Origin: DAOOVD01 sp035369845
Lineage (GTDB): Bacteria > Bacillota > Desulfotomaculia > Desulfotomaculales > Pelotomaculaceae
Reading direction: 5' to 3'
Length of the DNA stretch: 40,174 nucleotides
Assembly (NCBI GenBank): GCA_035369845.1
Contig: DAOOVD010000020.1
Location: forward strand, 1-40,174
Shown here: piece by piece, positions 22,320 to 31,851 of the stretch
Layout of the letters: each line of letters starts with the position of its first letter
Numbering within the stretch: the first letter of the stretch is position 1
The notes under the pieces: generated by a model
What the model was told of the DNA's origin: nothing
Seen by the model: the letters and a program-made list of their open reading frames with translations, nothing else
Databases searched by the model: none
Made by a program: the position numbers and the translations under genes

Positions 22320-23697
22320 TTTTTCGACTCTCCTTTAACCTTTCTACGAGTTCCACTCCCGCCTTCCAGATGTCGCCCGCCCCCATTGTCAAAACCATGT
22401 CACCGGGCCGGACCCTCTGCAGCAGGTACTCCACTATCTCCTTCCTGGTCGAAAGGTAAACAGCCTTGCGGCCGTTATGTCTTTCAATGGCGGAGACGAT
22501 CATATCCGCCGAAACTCCTTCTATCGGGTTCTCTCCCGCGCTGTAGATATCACTGACAATCACCACGTCGGCATCTGCGAAAGCCTCTCCGAAACGTTCC
22601 CCAAGGATTAAAGTCCTGGTATAGCGGTGCGGTTGAAATACGCTTACCAGTCTGCCCGTCCTGACCTGTTTGGCCGCTTTCAGCGTCGCTTTTATTTCCG
22701 AAGGGTGATGTGCGTAATCGTCTATCACCCTTACTCCGCCAACCTCCCCCGTGAGCTGGAACCTGCGTCCGGCGCCTTCAAACTTCTCCAGGACAACGGC
22801 AATGCTTTCAAAGGAAAGGCCGACAAACCGGCCCGCGGCAACTACCGACAGGGCGTTGGAAAGGTTGTGGCGTCCCGGAACATTCAATTTGAGCCGGCCC
22901 AAAAACTCGTTATGGTAATAAACGTCACCCTCGGTCACCCGCCCGTTCAGTTCCAGGTTGCGCATCACATAATCAGCCTCGTGGTTCTCCAGAGCGTAGG
23001 TCAGGCGGGGACCGCCGTATTCCGGCAGCAACTGCCTGATCAGCGGATCGTCAAGACACACGACGGCCAGACCGTCCCCGGGGACCTTGGAGATAAACTG
23101 CCGGAAGGCGGCCACGATGTTTTCGACCGATTTGTAATAATCCAGATGATCATCCTCAATATTTGTGATTATTTCGATATACGGGTCCAGCTTTAAAAAA
23201 GATCCGTCACTTTCGTCGGCCTCCGCCACAAGATATTCTCCCCTACCGAGCTTGGCGTTTCCGCCAATTTCCGTCAATTCACCTCCAATGATGATGGTAG
23301 GGTCCATGCTGTTTTTTTCGAGAACGAGAGCGGTCATTGAGGTCGTCGTGGTTTTGCCGTGGGCGCCCGCGACCGCAATCCCCTTCTGCCTGCGCATCAG
23401 CCAGGCCAGCATTTCACTCCTGTGGAATACCGGCAGGCCTCTTTTTTTCGCCTCCACCAACTCTACGTTGTCAGGCGGTATCGCCGTCGACGCGACTACA
23501 AAATCGGCGTCCCCCAGGTTTTCCCCGGCATGCCCGATGTAACAGGTAACCCCCAGAGCGCTCAATCTTTCAATAACAGCCGTGGGGTTCAAGTCCGATC
23601 CGGTCACCCGGTAGCCCAAACCCAGCAAAATGACGGCAATACCGTTCATTCCAGAACCGCCGATGCCGATAAAATGAACATGCTGTGCCGTTTGCAC
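22312..23697 (-). CDS. murC: UDP-N-acetylmuramate--L-alanine ligase
   Basis: 461 residues from GTG at 23697, 8 nt after AAGGAG; a GTG at 23703 is only 2 nt away from it. It adds L-Ala to UDP-MurNAc. It has the N-terminal Rossmann motif GIGGSGMNGIA, the ATP loop AGAHGKTTTTSM and the central EADESDGSFL segment of Mur ligases. Late DDYAHHPSEIKATL is MurC-specific. It follows murG after 130 bp that hold no gene, so a local promoter is possible but none is convincing. Confidence 0.96.
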   Translation of the reverse strand: MQTAQHVHFIGIGGSGMNGIAVILLGLGYRVTGSDLNPTAVIERLSALGVTCYIGHAGENLGDADFVVASTAIPPDNVELVEAKKRGLPVFHRSEMLAWLMRRQKGIAVAGAHGKTTTTSMTALVLEKNSMDPTIIIGGELTEIGGNAKLGRGEYLVAEADESDGSFLKLDPYIEIITNIEDDHLDYYKSVENIVAAFRQFISKVPGDGLAVVCLDDPLIRQLLPEYGGPRLTYALENHEADYVMRNLELNGRVTEGDVYYHNEFLGRLKLNVPGRHNLSNALSVVAAGRFVGLSFESIAVVLEKFEGAGRRFQLTGEVGGVRVIDDYAHHPSEIKATLKAAKQVRTGRLVSVFQPHRYTRTLILGERFGEAFADADVVIVSDIYSAGENPIEGVSADMIVSAIERHNGRKAVYLSTRKEIVEYLLQRVRPGDMVLTMGAGDIWKAGVELVERLKESRKIG

Positions 23698-23833
23698 TGT
23701 CACATCTCCTTCCGCGGACTGGTAAAGTTTTCGTCCTTATTCGCTTAAATTCTCAAAATATATTATGCATAGTTCAAAAAAGGTGTTACATTCTCCGGTT
23801 TAGAACTTGTCCACCAAATCCGTGCAGCCGTGT

Positions 23834-24949
23834 TTATTTGTTTCTTATCAGTTCGTCCACACAATCTATTATATCTTGAAGCGCGTTTTTTTTCCCCAAC
23901 TTTTTGCTGGCAGACGCCATGGCGCCCAGCCTTGCCGGATCATCCAGCAACTTTGATATCAAGCGGCAAAGCAGTTCCCCGTTTAAATCCCGGTCCGGCA
24001 CAACTACCGCCGCCCCCTCTTTTTCCAGGGCCCGGGCATTAAATTCCTGGTGGTTTTCCGAAGCGTAGGGGTAAGGCACCAGGACGGCTGGAACGCCCAG
24101 GGCGGTTATCTCGGCCAACGTCGCCGCCCCCGCCCTGCTTACCACAAGGTCGGCCGCCGCCAGGGCATCCTGCATGTCGTAGATGTACGGCTTGACGGCT
24201 ACGTTCCCGGCATTGTCCAGGTCGACACCAGCTTTTCGGCACCTGTCCAAAAACTCCTCATAACCCGTATTTCCGGTAACATGGAGAATGTTCAACCGGG
24301 CGTCACCGGCAAATCTTTCAAGGACGTAAAGCATGGCAAGGTTGATAGTGCGGGCGCCACGGCTCCCCCCGAAAGACAGGAGCAGGAAACGGTTCTCTTT
24401 AAAACCCAGCTTTTCCATGCCTTCCTTCCGTCCGGTCCGGAGAATTTCGGGCCTGACGGGAAGACCGGTAAGCCTGACCTTTTCCTTGCGCGGAAAGTGC
24501 TTCTTCGAATCTGAAAAGGTGACGGCCACACGGTCGACAAAACGGGAAAGGATGCGATTGGTAATCCCGGGGAGTGCGTTTTGTTCGTGAATCAACGTGG
24601 GAATTCCGCATAAAACCGCAGCCAGCACGACCGGCCCGCAAACATATCCGCCGGTCCCGATCACGGCATGCGGGCGAAAGCGGCGTATCGCCGCCAGCGC
24701 CTGGCTGAAACCGCGGCACGCCTGCCAGAGCACCAGCAGGTTCTTAAAGGACAGTTTCCTCTGCAGTCCGGCGCCGGCAATACCAATAAAAGGAAGTCCC
24801 TCTTTGGGAATGATGTCAGCTTCCATTCCCCGGGCTGTTCCGATATAGACAATCTCGGCACCGGGGTGCCTGTCCCTGATTCCTCTGGCGATGGCCAGGG
24901 CCGGGTAGATATGTCCCCCGGTTCCCCCGCCCGTCAACATAAACCGCAC
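23834..24949 (-). CDS. murG: Lipid II synthase, UDP-GlcNAc transferase
   Basis: 371 residues from GTG at 24949, 9 nt after AAGGAG. The ATG at 24958 directly abuts that RBS and is less likely. This GT28 enzyme adds GlcNAc to lipid I at the inner membrane face. It shows FMLTGGGTGGHIYPALAIA near the start, then GTGGYVCGPVV, HEQNALPGITNR and LLSFGGSRGARTIN. The UDP-GlcNAc site includes VVSRAGAATLAEITALGVPAVLVPYP. The order ftsW-murG-murC-murB matches other Firmicutes. Confidence 0.95.
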   Translation of the reverse strand: MRFMLTGGGTGGHIYPALAIARGIRDRHPGAEIVYIGTARGMEADIIPKEGLPFIGIAGAGLQRKLSFKNLLVLWQACRGFSQALAAIRRFRPHAVIGTGGYVCGPVVLAAVLCGIPTLIHEQNALPGITNRILSRFVDRVAVTFSDSKKHFPRKEKVRLTGLPVRPEILRTGRKEGMEKLGFKENRFLLLSFGGSRGARTINLAMLYVLERFAGDARLNILHVTGNTGYEEFLDRCRKAGVDLDNAGNVAVKPYIYDMQDALAAADLVVSRAGAATLAEITALGVPAVLVPYPYASENHQEFNARALEKEGAAVVVPDRDLNGELLCRLISKLLDDPARLGAMASASKKLGKKNALQDIIDCVDELIRNK

Positions 24950-25045
24950 ATTTTTCATCTCCTTGCAGGCCGAAATATGCCTACGGATATGGACCGTGAA
25001 GCACCGGCGCAGGCGAACGATGCCGCTGCCGCCGGCAACACGCAT

Positions 25046-26149
25046 CTACCGGTTGGCTGCAAACCGCGATATATTCAGCAGTATACCCACCCCGGTCATG
25101 GTAAACAGCAGGGAGGTGCCGCCGAAACTGATGAATGGAAGCGGAATGCCTGTAACCGGCAGCGATCCGGTGACCACCCCTATGTTTATGACAGCCTGTA
25201 CTCCCACCCACGCGGTAATACCGGTGGCGAGCAGGCTGGCAAAGGGGTCCGGGGAGGTGACAGCAATTTTCAGACCCCTCCAAACGAAAAGTATGAAAAG
25301 GACTATTACCAGGGAGGCCCCGATAAAACCCAATTCCTCCGCGGTTATGGCAAAGATGAAGTCCGTATGGTTTTCGGGGAGGTACAGAAACTTCTGCCTG
25401 CTCTGGCCCAGCCCCAATCCGAACAGACCGCCGGATCCGATGGCGTAAAGACCCTGGATAATGTGAAAGCCGCTCCCCTGCGGATCGGCCCAGGGATCGA
25501 GAAACGCCAGAAAGCGCTGCAGGCGGTACGGCTCGAGGGCAATGGCAAAACACACAGCCACCAGGCCGGCGACAACTACAGCCCCGAGGTGGGACAACCT
25601 CGCCCCGGCGGCATAGATCATTATGAAAACTACTCCGGCTAGAGACACTGCGGTACCCAAATCCGGCTGCATCAAAATGAGGCCGGCCGCCAGCCCCGTA
25701 ACTGACAGGTAGGGGAGGACGCCCCTGGCAAAATACCTGACCATTTCCCTTTGCCTGGCAAGGCCGTAGGCGGTGAAAACGATCACACACAGTTTAACAA
25801 GCTCGGCTGGGGCGAAAGGTAGAGGACCGATCCCGATCCAGCGCCTCGCCCCGTTGACCTCTTTTCCTATGCCCGGAACGAGCACCAGCACAAGCATCAT
25901 AAAAGCGACGACTATAAGAGGGCCCACAAACCTTTTTATCCGCCAGTAATCATAATTCATCATTACAAACATGGCGGTCAAGCCGAACAGCGCCCACAAC
26001 AGCTGACGCTTGAAGAAATAAAAGCTGTCGTTGAAATAGATCAGGGTGCTGTATTCGCTTGCGCTGAAAACCATGATCAAACCGAGACTCAACAAGCTCA
26101 TTACCGTCAGAAACAGGACGAAGTCAGGGGAACCCTTTTTGAGCCTCAT
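25046..26149 (-). CDS. ftsW: Peptidoglycan glycosyltransferase FtsW/SpoVE (SEDS)
   Basis: 367 residues with about ten membrane segments. SEDS features include VMSLLSLGLIMVFSAS at the first helix, INGARRWIGIGPLPFAPAE-like text (here VNGARRWIG), ILMQPDLGTA and the C-terminal GIPLPFISFGGTSLL. SEDS proteins polymerise lipid II together with a class B PBP; the PBP in this cluster is the likely partner. SpoVE, the sporulation paralogue, holds this position in Bacillus, so either role is possible. Confidence 0.93.
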   Translation of the reverse strand: MRLKKGSPDFVLFLTVMSLLSLGLIMVFSASEYSTLIYFNDSFYFFKRQLLWALFGLTAMFVMMNYDYWRIKRFVGPLIVVAFMMLVLVLVPGIGKEVNGARRWIGIGPLPFAPAELVKLCVIVFTAYGLARQREMVRYFARGVLPYLSVTGLAAGLILMQPDLGTAVSLAGVVFIMIYAAGARLSHLGAVVVAGLVAVCFAIALEPYRLQRFLAFLDPWADPQGSGFHIIQGLYAIGSGGLFGLGLGQSRQKFLYLPENHTDFIFAITAEELGFIGASLVIVLFILFVWRGLKIAVTSPDPFASLLATGITAWVGVQAVINIGVVTGSLPVTGIPLPFISFGGTSLLFTMTGVGILLNISRFAANR

Positions 26150-26214
26150 AAACTCTCAACCCCCTTTTAAAGCGGGTCCGGAATTTCCGGCAGTTGAATC
26201 CGGATTAATCCGGG

Positions 26215-27591
26215 TTATTGAGACTTCAAGCCTGACACCAGTTTTTTAAACAGTTCTCCGCGCTCTTCAAAACTCTTAAACATATCCCAGCTTGCACAGG
26301 CCGGAGACAGAAGCACTATCTCGCCCGGACGGGCGGCGCGATGAGCGAGGTAAACCGCTTCCTCGAAACCGCCTGCGTACCGGATGTTCTCAAACCCTCT
26401 CGCTTTTGCCGCTTCGGCGATAAGCTGCGCACTCTGCCCGAGCACTACCAAAACCCTCGCTTTTTCCTTTACTTTATCTGCAAATTCACCAAAGTCGCTG
26501 CCCTTGTTCTTGCCTCCGGCAATGAGCACGATCGGTTCGCGGTATGCCTCCAGGGCTTTTATTGAAGCGTCCGGGTTTGTTCCCTTGGAATCATTGACAT
26601 ATTTCACGCCGTTAATCTCAGCGACAAATTCCAGCCGGTGCGGCACCCCGGCAAACCTTCTCAACGTTTTCGCAAGGGAACCGTTTTCAATTCCCATAGC
26701 TTTGGCAGCGGCCACGGCCGCCAGTGCGTTTTCAAGGTTGTGGGCGCCCGGTATGCCCAACTCATCGGTCCTGCAGACACAAGTTTCGACCCCGTCCAGG
26801 TTGACCGTTATTCTTCCGTCCCTGACATAAACGCCTTCCCGCAGTTTCGCCAGCCTGCTGAAAAAAACCGTCCTGCCCGGTGTTTTCCCGGCCAGAGAGG
26901 CGGTCAGGTCATTGTCGTAATTCAATACTGTAAAGTCGCCGGCGTCCTGGTTGATAAAGATTCTGGCCTTTGCCCCAATATAGTTTTCCATGGTGACGTG
27001 ACGGTCCAGATGGTCGGGAGTTATGTTCAGTATTATTCCTACCCTCGGCTTGAAACTGTCGGCCGTCTCCAACTGGAAGCTGGAGACCTCGGCAACGACG
27101 GCGTCCCCGGGACCGTACTTTTCCACTTCGTCAATCAGCGGCAGCCCGATGTTGCCGCCCACCAGCGTATTCCAACCGGCATCTTTAAATATCTCTCCGA
27201 TAAGGGCGGTTGTGGTGGTCTTGCCGTTGGTCCCGGTTACGGCAATAACAGGCGCGTGTGTAAAATTGAAAGCCAGTTCCAGTTCGCCCGTGACCGGAAT
27301 ACCGCATTTCCGGGCTTGCCTGGCGGGAACTGCCGTGAGGGGAACTCCGGGACTCATCACTACCAGGTCGAAGCTTCCTCTTTCCACCTCCGGGTACCCG
27401 CCCCGAACAATTTCAATCCCCATTGTTTTTAGCTTTTCGAGCTCTTCTCCGGGAAAAACCGGGTCGCCGGAATCCGCAAGCACCACATCCGCGCCTTTCC
27501 CGGCAAGAAAGCGCGAAACTGCCAGACCGCTCTTGCCGGCGCCGACAACAAGCGCTCTCTTTCCCCTGAAATTCATAACATCAAAATTCAT
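26215..27591 (-). CDS. murD: UDP-N-acetylmuramoyl-L-alanine--D-glutamate ligase
   Basis: 458 residues. It adds D-Glu to UDP-MurNAc-L-Ala. The N-terminal motif is ALVVGAGKSGLAVSRFLAGKGA, the ATP loop VTGTNGKTTTTALIG and the central GIILNITPDHLDRH. Late YVNDSKGTNPDASIKALEAY is MurD-specific. The ATG at 27591 has AGGCGG upstream. It lies 24 bp after mraY. Confidence 0.96.
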   Translation of the reverse strand: MNFDVMNFRGKRALVVGAGKSGLAVSRFLAGKGADVVLADSGDPVFPGEELEKLKTMGIEIVRGGYPEVERGSFDLVVMSPGVPLTAVPARQARKCGIPVTGELELAFNFTHAPVIAVTGTNGKTTTTALIGEIFKDAGWNTLVGGNIGLPLIDEVEKYGPGDAVVAEVSSFQLETADSFKPRVGIILNITPDHLDRHVTMENYIGAKARIFINQDAGDFTVLNYDNDLTASLAGKTPGRTVFFSRLAKLREGVYVRDGRITVNLDGVETCVCRTDELGIPGAHNLENALAAVAAAKAMGIENGSLAKTLRRFAGVPHRLEFVAEINGVKYVNDSKGTNPDASIKALEAYREPIVLIAGGKNKGSDFGEFADKVKEKARVLVVLGQSAQLIAEAAKARGFENIRYAGGFEEAVYLAHRAARPGEIVLLSPACASWDMFKSFEERGELFKKLVSGLKSQ

Positions 27592-27615
27592 AATATCCGC
27601 CTTTCAGTACTTTTT

Positions 27616-28599
27616 TCAGACGAGCCGGTAATAACCGGCCAGCCCGGCCAGGGCGAAAATCAGGGCGGCAAACCAGAATGCGATTACGACCCGGTTCTCT
27701 CCCCAGCCACCCAGTTCGAAATGATGGTGAAGCGGAGACATGCGTAAAATTCTGCGTCCGGTGGTCTGGAAGGAAATTACCTGAATTATTACGGAAATCG
27801 CCTCAAGAACAAAGACTCCCCCTATAATAATATAAAACAACTCGCTTTCCGTCATTACGGCGGCGGCACTCAGTCCGCCGCCTATGGCAAGGGAACCGGT
27901 GTCGCCCATAAAAACCCTGGCCGGGTGGCGATTGTAAAATAAAAATCCGAGGCATCCGCCGGCCAGAGCAGCCATAACGGCCGCCACACCGGTTTTGTCC
28001 GTTTTCAAGGCAATCAGCATCAGCGTAAGGGCGACAACCACGCTTACCCCCGCGGCCAGACCGTCCAGCCCGTCAGTCAGGTTCACCGCATTGGACATGA
28101 ATACGACTAATAGGATGGTGAAAATAAAGAACGGCCACCATCCCAGTTCCAGGTGCAGGCCTCCGGAAAACGAAATTCCGGAAAACGGGACCGCAAGCTC
28201 GGTGCCGCGTCCCATAAAAAAGACCGACCACACGGCGAGTCCGGCTGCAAACAGCACCTGCCCGAGCAGTTTTTCCCTCGCCCTGAGTCCCAGCGACCTC
28301 TTCAACACCACCTTCACGTAATCGTCAAGAAAACCAATTAAACCGTAACCGGCAGTCATCAGCAGGACAGCAATTCCGTCTTTCATTCCCCGGATCGCCA
28401 AAAACCCGCCGGCCACAGTGCCCGCGAGAAACATGATCCCGCCCATTGTAGGCGTGCCGGCTTTCTGAAGATGCCTGGCCGGCCCGTCGGAACGTATATT
28501 CTGCCCGAATTTCAGTCTTTTCAAGGCGGGGATGGCCAGCGGGCCCATCAGCAGGGTCACCAGCAGCGAAACTGAAAAAGCTGTCCACAAATTGACCAT
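27616..28599 (-). CDS. mraY: Phospho-N-acetylmuramoyl-pentapeptide transferase
   Basis: 327 residues, about ten membrane helices. It transfers phospho-MurNAc-pentapeptide to undecaprenyl phosphate, giving lipid I. Catalytic regions are LIGFLDDYVKVV, SNAVNLTDGLDGLA and FMGDTGSLAIGG, and SPLHHHFELGGW is the conserved late cytoplasmic loop. PTMGGIMFL near the N-terminus is also typical. The RBS AGGAGG precedes the ATG, 9 bp after the murF stop. Confidence 0.97.
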   Translation of the reverse strand: MVNLWTAFSVSLLVTLLMGPLAIPALKRLKFGQNIRSDGPARHLQKAGTPTMGGIMFLAGTVAGGFLAIRGMKDGIAVLLMTAGYGLIGFLDDYVKVVLKRSLGLRAREKLLGQVLFAAGLAVWSVFFMGRGTELAVPFSGISFSGGLHLELGWWPFFIFTILLVVFMSNAVNLTDGLDGLAAGVSVVVALTLMLIALKTDKTGVAAVMAALAGGCLGFLFYNRHPARVFMGDTGSLAIGGGLSAAAVMTESELFYIIIGGVFVLEAISVIIQVISFQTTGRRILRMSPLHHHFELGGWGENRVVIAFWFAALIFALAGLAGYYRLV

Positions 28600-28608
28600 G
28601 AGAACCTC

Positions 28609-29994
28609 CTAACCGTTGGAAATCCTGGTTTCCAGCAAATGCCGGACGATCTGCTCCATCTTCATCCCCCTGGACCCTTTTACCAGAACCACGTCGCCTT
28701 CAAGAAGCAATCCGTCCAATACATCCTTTGCTTCATCCCTGCCCGGGCATTTAAAAACACTTTTCTCCGGCATCCCCGCTTCCAGGGCGCCTTCGGCTAT
28801 CCAGGAAGCCAGATCTCCCACCGTTACGAGGCAGTCGGCCAGTTTGGCGGCAGCCCGCCCCACCTCGCGGTGGCCTTCCGCCGAGCGGCCGCCCAGTTCC
28901 AGCATGTTACCGAGAACCGCCACGGTGCGGCGGGAAACCGCGATTTCCTTCAAAACCTGCAGGGCGGCCCTGGTAGAAGCCGGGCTGGCGTTATAGGCAT
29001 CATTTATCACTTTCAGGCCGCCTGCTTCTAAAATTTCCAGCCGCATTCCGGTCAGGGACACGCCTGCCAGCCCGCGTGCTATTTCCTCCGCGGAAAGCCC
29101 CATTTCCAGACCCACCCCGATTGCGGCCAGGGCGTTCATCACGTTGTGCCTGCCCGGCACCGGAAGGTAAAACTCGCCGTCCCCGCCGTCAAATACGGCC
29201 CGGAAACGGGAACCGGCACCCCGGGGCCTTATGTTTACCGCCATTATGTCAGCGCGCTGTTCAATCCCGAAAAAAACCACCTTGCCCCGGCAACGCCCTG
29301 CCTCCCGGCGGATAAAAGGGCTTTCCGCGTTCAGCACGGCGAATCCGTCAGGCGGGATGTGCTCCAGTATCTCACCCTTGGCAGAAGCGATGTTGCTTAC
29401 CGTGCCGAGCAGTTCCAGGTGCGTTTCGCCAATATTGGTTATAACCGCGCCGTTCGGGCGGGCCAACCGCGACAGGGCGTCGATCTCTCCGGCTCCCCGC
29501 ATGGCCATCTCCACCACCGCCGCCTGGCAGTCTCCGTCCATAGCCAGCAGGGTCAGGGGAAGTCCGATTTCATTGTTTAAATTGCCCCGGGTTTTCAAAG
29601 TGTTGAAACGGACGGCCAAGACACTGGCGACCATGTCTTTGGTGGAGGTCTTGCCGGTGCTTCCGGTTATCCCCACCACGGCCGCATCGCAGCTTTGCCT
29701 GTTATTGAAGGCCAGGACCTGAAGAGAGGCCAGCGTGTCGTTCACCATGAGCACCGGCAACCCCGCGGGCAGTTCCACCCGCCGGCTTATTACCAGTCCC
29801 CCGGCACCAGCCCCGGCCGCCTCCTCCAGAAAGCTGTGGGCGTCATATCTTTCCCCGGCCAGAGCAAAAAACAGATCACCTTCCCTGATGTTTCTGGAAT
29901 CGGTAGACACCGACCGGAACACCGCATCGGGATTGCCCTGTATTATTTTTCCTCCGGTTATTCCGGAAATTTCAGCCAAAGTAAAAGGTTTCAT
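28609..29994 (-). CDS. murF: UDP-N-acetylmuramoyl-tripeptide--D-alanyl-D-alanine ligase
   Basis: 461 residues from the ATG at 29994, with AGGAGG 7 nt upstream. An upstream in-frame extension runs back through repeat island IV and is not coding by RBS or family length. It adds D-Ala-D-Ala to complete the pentapeptide. Motifs are FRSVSTDSRNIREGDLFFAL, the ATP loop GITGSTGKTSTKDMV, and DAYNASPASTRAAL near the C-terminal domain. The 263-bp gap to murE is much larger than others in this half and is filled by the repeat. Confidence 0.95.
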   Translation of the reverse strand: MKPFTLAEISGITGGKIIQGNPDAVFRSVSTDSRNIREGDLFFALAGERYDAHSFLEEAAGAGAGGLVISRRVELPAGLPVLMVNDTLASLQVLAFNNRQSCDAAVVGITGSTGKTSTKDMVASVLAVRFNTLKTRGNLNNEIGLPLTLLAMDGDCQAAVVEMAMRGAGEIDALSRLARPNGAVITNIGETHLELLGTVSNIASAKGEILEHIPPDGFAVLNAESPFIRREAGRCRGKVVFFGIEQRADIMAVNIRPRGAGSRFRAVFDGGDGEFYLPVPGRHNVMNALAAIGVGLEMGLSAEEIARGLAGVSLTGMRLEILEAGGLKVINDAYNASPASTRAALQVLKEIAVSRRTVAVLGNMLELGGRSAEGHREVGRAAAKLADCLVTVGDLASWIAEGALEAGMPEKSVFKCPGRDEAKDVLDGLLLEGDVVLVKGSRGMKMEQIVRHLLETRISNG

Positions 29995-30081
29995 CACAAA
30001 CCTCCTGCTCCGGAGACGGGTTGAAAAGCATCGTCGCGAATAGCTGTATCCCGTTTTCAGCTGCGGGCTCAGGCGCTGTTT

Positions 30082-30275
30082 TGGTGGCAAACGCCTTAAC
30101 GCTCGCTTTACGCTTCGCGTCGAATGAACCAGGGGCAGTTCCCCGTTACCGTTCACTCCACGGCTTTTCAAGCCTGGCACTTGCTGCTTGCATCGAGCGA
30201 AACCGGGCCGCCTTTCCCGCCTGTAATGCTGGTGGCAGCCTGCCCCGAGTCGGCGCTTTACTCAGAATAAATTGC
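30082..30275. repeat. Repeat island IV (modules A-B-D) between murE and murF
   Basis: It aligns with island I over its whole length: A about 30082-30138, B about 30147-30195 and D about 30199-30275. Shared text includes GCCTGTAATGC and GGCAGCCTGC. By eye the two are clearly homologous but diverged. The D end runs through the murE stop codon (30258) and its last few codons. No terminator is obvious, so readthrough from murE to murF should continue. Confidence 0.7.
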
Positions 30276-31757
30276 CTTGTTTTTCTCCTCTATCGCGGCT
30301 TTCGCTTCCAGGCGGTCGTCGAAAGGATACTTTACAGTACCTATGATCTGGTAATCCTCATGCCCTTTGCCGGCTATCACCACGACATCACCGCGTCCGG
30401 CTGTTTTCACCGCCAGTCTGATAGCCTTGCGCCGGTCGGGTTCTACCGTATAACTGGCACGCTCAGATCCCGTCTTCACTCCCTGCTCAATATCGTTTAT
30501 TATTTTCAAAGGGTCCTCGGTCCGCGGATTGTCAGACGTTATGACAGAATAATCGCTGTATTTTACGGCAATTTCGCCCATCAGCGGCCTTTTCGCGCGG
30601 TCGCGGTCGCCCCCGCATCCGAACACCGTAATCAAACGCTTTTCGGTAATCTGGCGGGCGGTTCTCAAAACATTTTCCAATCCGTCGGGGGTGTGGGCGT
30701 AATCAACTATTACAGAAAAATCCTGGCCAGCGTCGACCAGTTCAAAACGTCCCGCAACTCCGGGACTGTTCTCAAGGCCTTTCCTGATTGTTTCCAACGG
30801 CACGCCTATTGCGGCTGCCGCGGTAAATGCCGCCAGCGCATTGTAAACGTTGAACATACCGGTTATCTTAAGGTTAAGGAAGCAGCGGCCCCACTTTCCA
30901 GTCACACCGAACATCACGCCCCCCGGAGTGACGCTGATGTCCTCTGCAAGAACATCAGCAGGTCCTTTCAGACCGTATGTGCAGACATTGCCTCCGGCAG
31001 CCTGAGAAAACCTCCCGGCATAAGCGTCATCGGCATTTATGACGGCGTATTTCCCTCCCTTTTTCCGGTTAAAACCGCCAAGACTGCTGAAGAGCCTGAG
31101 CTTGGACTCCAGATAGTCTTCCATGCCGGAATGAAAGTCAAGATGGTCCTGGGTCAAATTCGTAAAGACCGCTACGTCAAATTCGCACCCCTCGACCCGG
31201 TGCAGGGCAAGCGCGTGAGACGACACCTCCATAACGCAGGAACCGACCCCTGCGGCGGCCATATCGTGAAGAAGTTCCTGCAAGTCGGCAGACTCGGGAG
31301 TTGTATGACTGACGGGCAAAACTTTATCGCCTATCAAATTGTGCACCGTTCCAATCAATCCGGTCTTTTCCCCGGCGGCTTTCAGCACCGCCGTCAAAAG
31401 GCTGGCAGTGGTAGTTTTGCCGTTGGTGCCGGTAACACCGATCATTCTCATCTTCAGTGACGGATAGCCGAAAAACCGCGCGGAAAGAAGCGCCAGCGCG
31501 CGTCTCGAATCCGGCACGACGGCCCATGCCACGCCGGCCGGGACCGTCACCTTCCGTTCGGCAACCACCGCTGAGGCTCCCCGTTCCACCGCGTCTTCGA
31601 TGTAATCGTGCCCGTCGTGTTTAAACCCCTTCACCGCTACAAATAAGCAGCCCGGTTTCACCCGGCGTGAATCATACGTTATTCCATTAACTATTATATC
31701 AGTTTCGCAGTTAACGGCATCAACTTCCACCGCGCCCAGCAGTTCCCGAAACAACAA
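30258..31757 (-). CDS. murE: UDP-N-acetylmuramoyl-L-alanyl-D-glutamate ligase (meso-DAP type)
   Basis: 499 residues from TTG at 31757, 9 nt after AGGAGG; an earlier TTG at 31778 lies upstream of that RBS. It adds the third residue of the stem peptide. The ATP loop is VTGTNGKTTTASLL and TNLTQDHLDFH is the central motif. The signature SDNPRTEDP (DNPRxE) points to meso-diaminopimelate rather than lysine. The end, KNKAIYSE, lies within the edge of repeat island IV, so the final residues may derive from the repeat. Confidence 0.95.
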   Translation of the reverse strand: MLFRELLGAVEVDAVNCETDIIVNGITYDSRRVKPGCLFVAVKGFKHDGHDYIEDAVERGASAVVAERKVTVPAGVAWAVVPDSRRALALLSARFFGYPSLKMRMIGVTGTNGKTTTASLLTAVLKAAGEKTGLIGTVHNLIGDKVLPVSHTTPESADLQELLHDMAAAGVGSCVMEVSSHALALHRVEGCEFDVAVFTNLTQDHLDFHSGMEDYLESKLRLFSSLGGFNRKKGGKYAVINADDAYAGRFSQAAGGNVCTYGLKGPADVLAEDISVTPGGVMFGVTGKWGRCFLNLKITGMFNVYNALAAFTAAAAIGVPLETIRKGLENSPGVAGRFELVDAGQDFSVIVDYAHTPDGLENVLRTARQITEKRLITVFGCGGDRDRAKRPLMGEIAVKYSDYSVITSDNPRTEDPLKIINDIEQGVKTGSERASYTVEPDRRKAIRLAVKTAGRGDVVVIAGKGHEDYQIIGTVKYPFDDRLEAKAAIEEKNKAIYSE

Positions 31758-31851
31758 TTTTCTGATCCTCCTCGCCAATGCTGTTCGTTCTTTTTCTTAG
31801 TATTTCCACGAAAAGTAAATATATTCCAGCATTGTCCCATTCGTCCTTGTT

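Noticed and set aside
21462..22556. A 364-codon open frame opposite murB and murC
   Set aside because: It is antisense to well-supported enzymes with all motifs intact; high GC gives long antisense frames here.
23704..23833. A promoter or small RNA between murG and murC
   Set aside because: TTGAAC and TGGACA-like boxes occur but none has a good -10 at proper spacing; nothing else is visible.
29995..30180. An N-terminal extension of MurF
   Set aside because: The open frame is made of repeat island IV; the ATG at 29994 has AGGAGG at 7 nt and gives the normal family start.
30021..31460. A 479-codon open frame opposite murE and murF
   Set aside because: It lies antisense to two complete Mur ligase genes and island IV, its protein has no recognisable pattern, and no RBS was seen.
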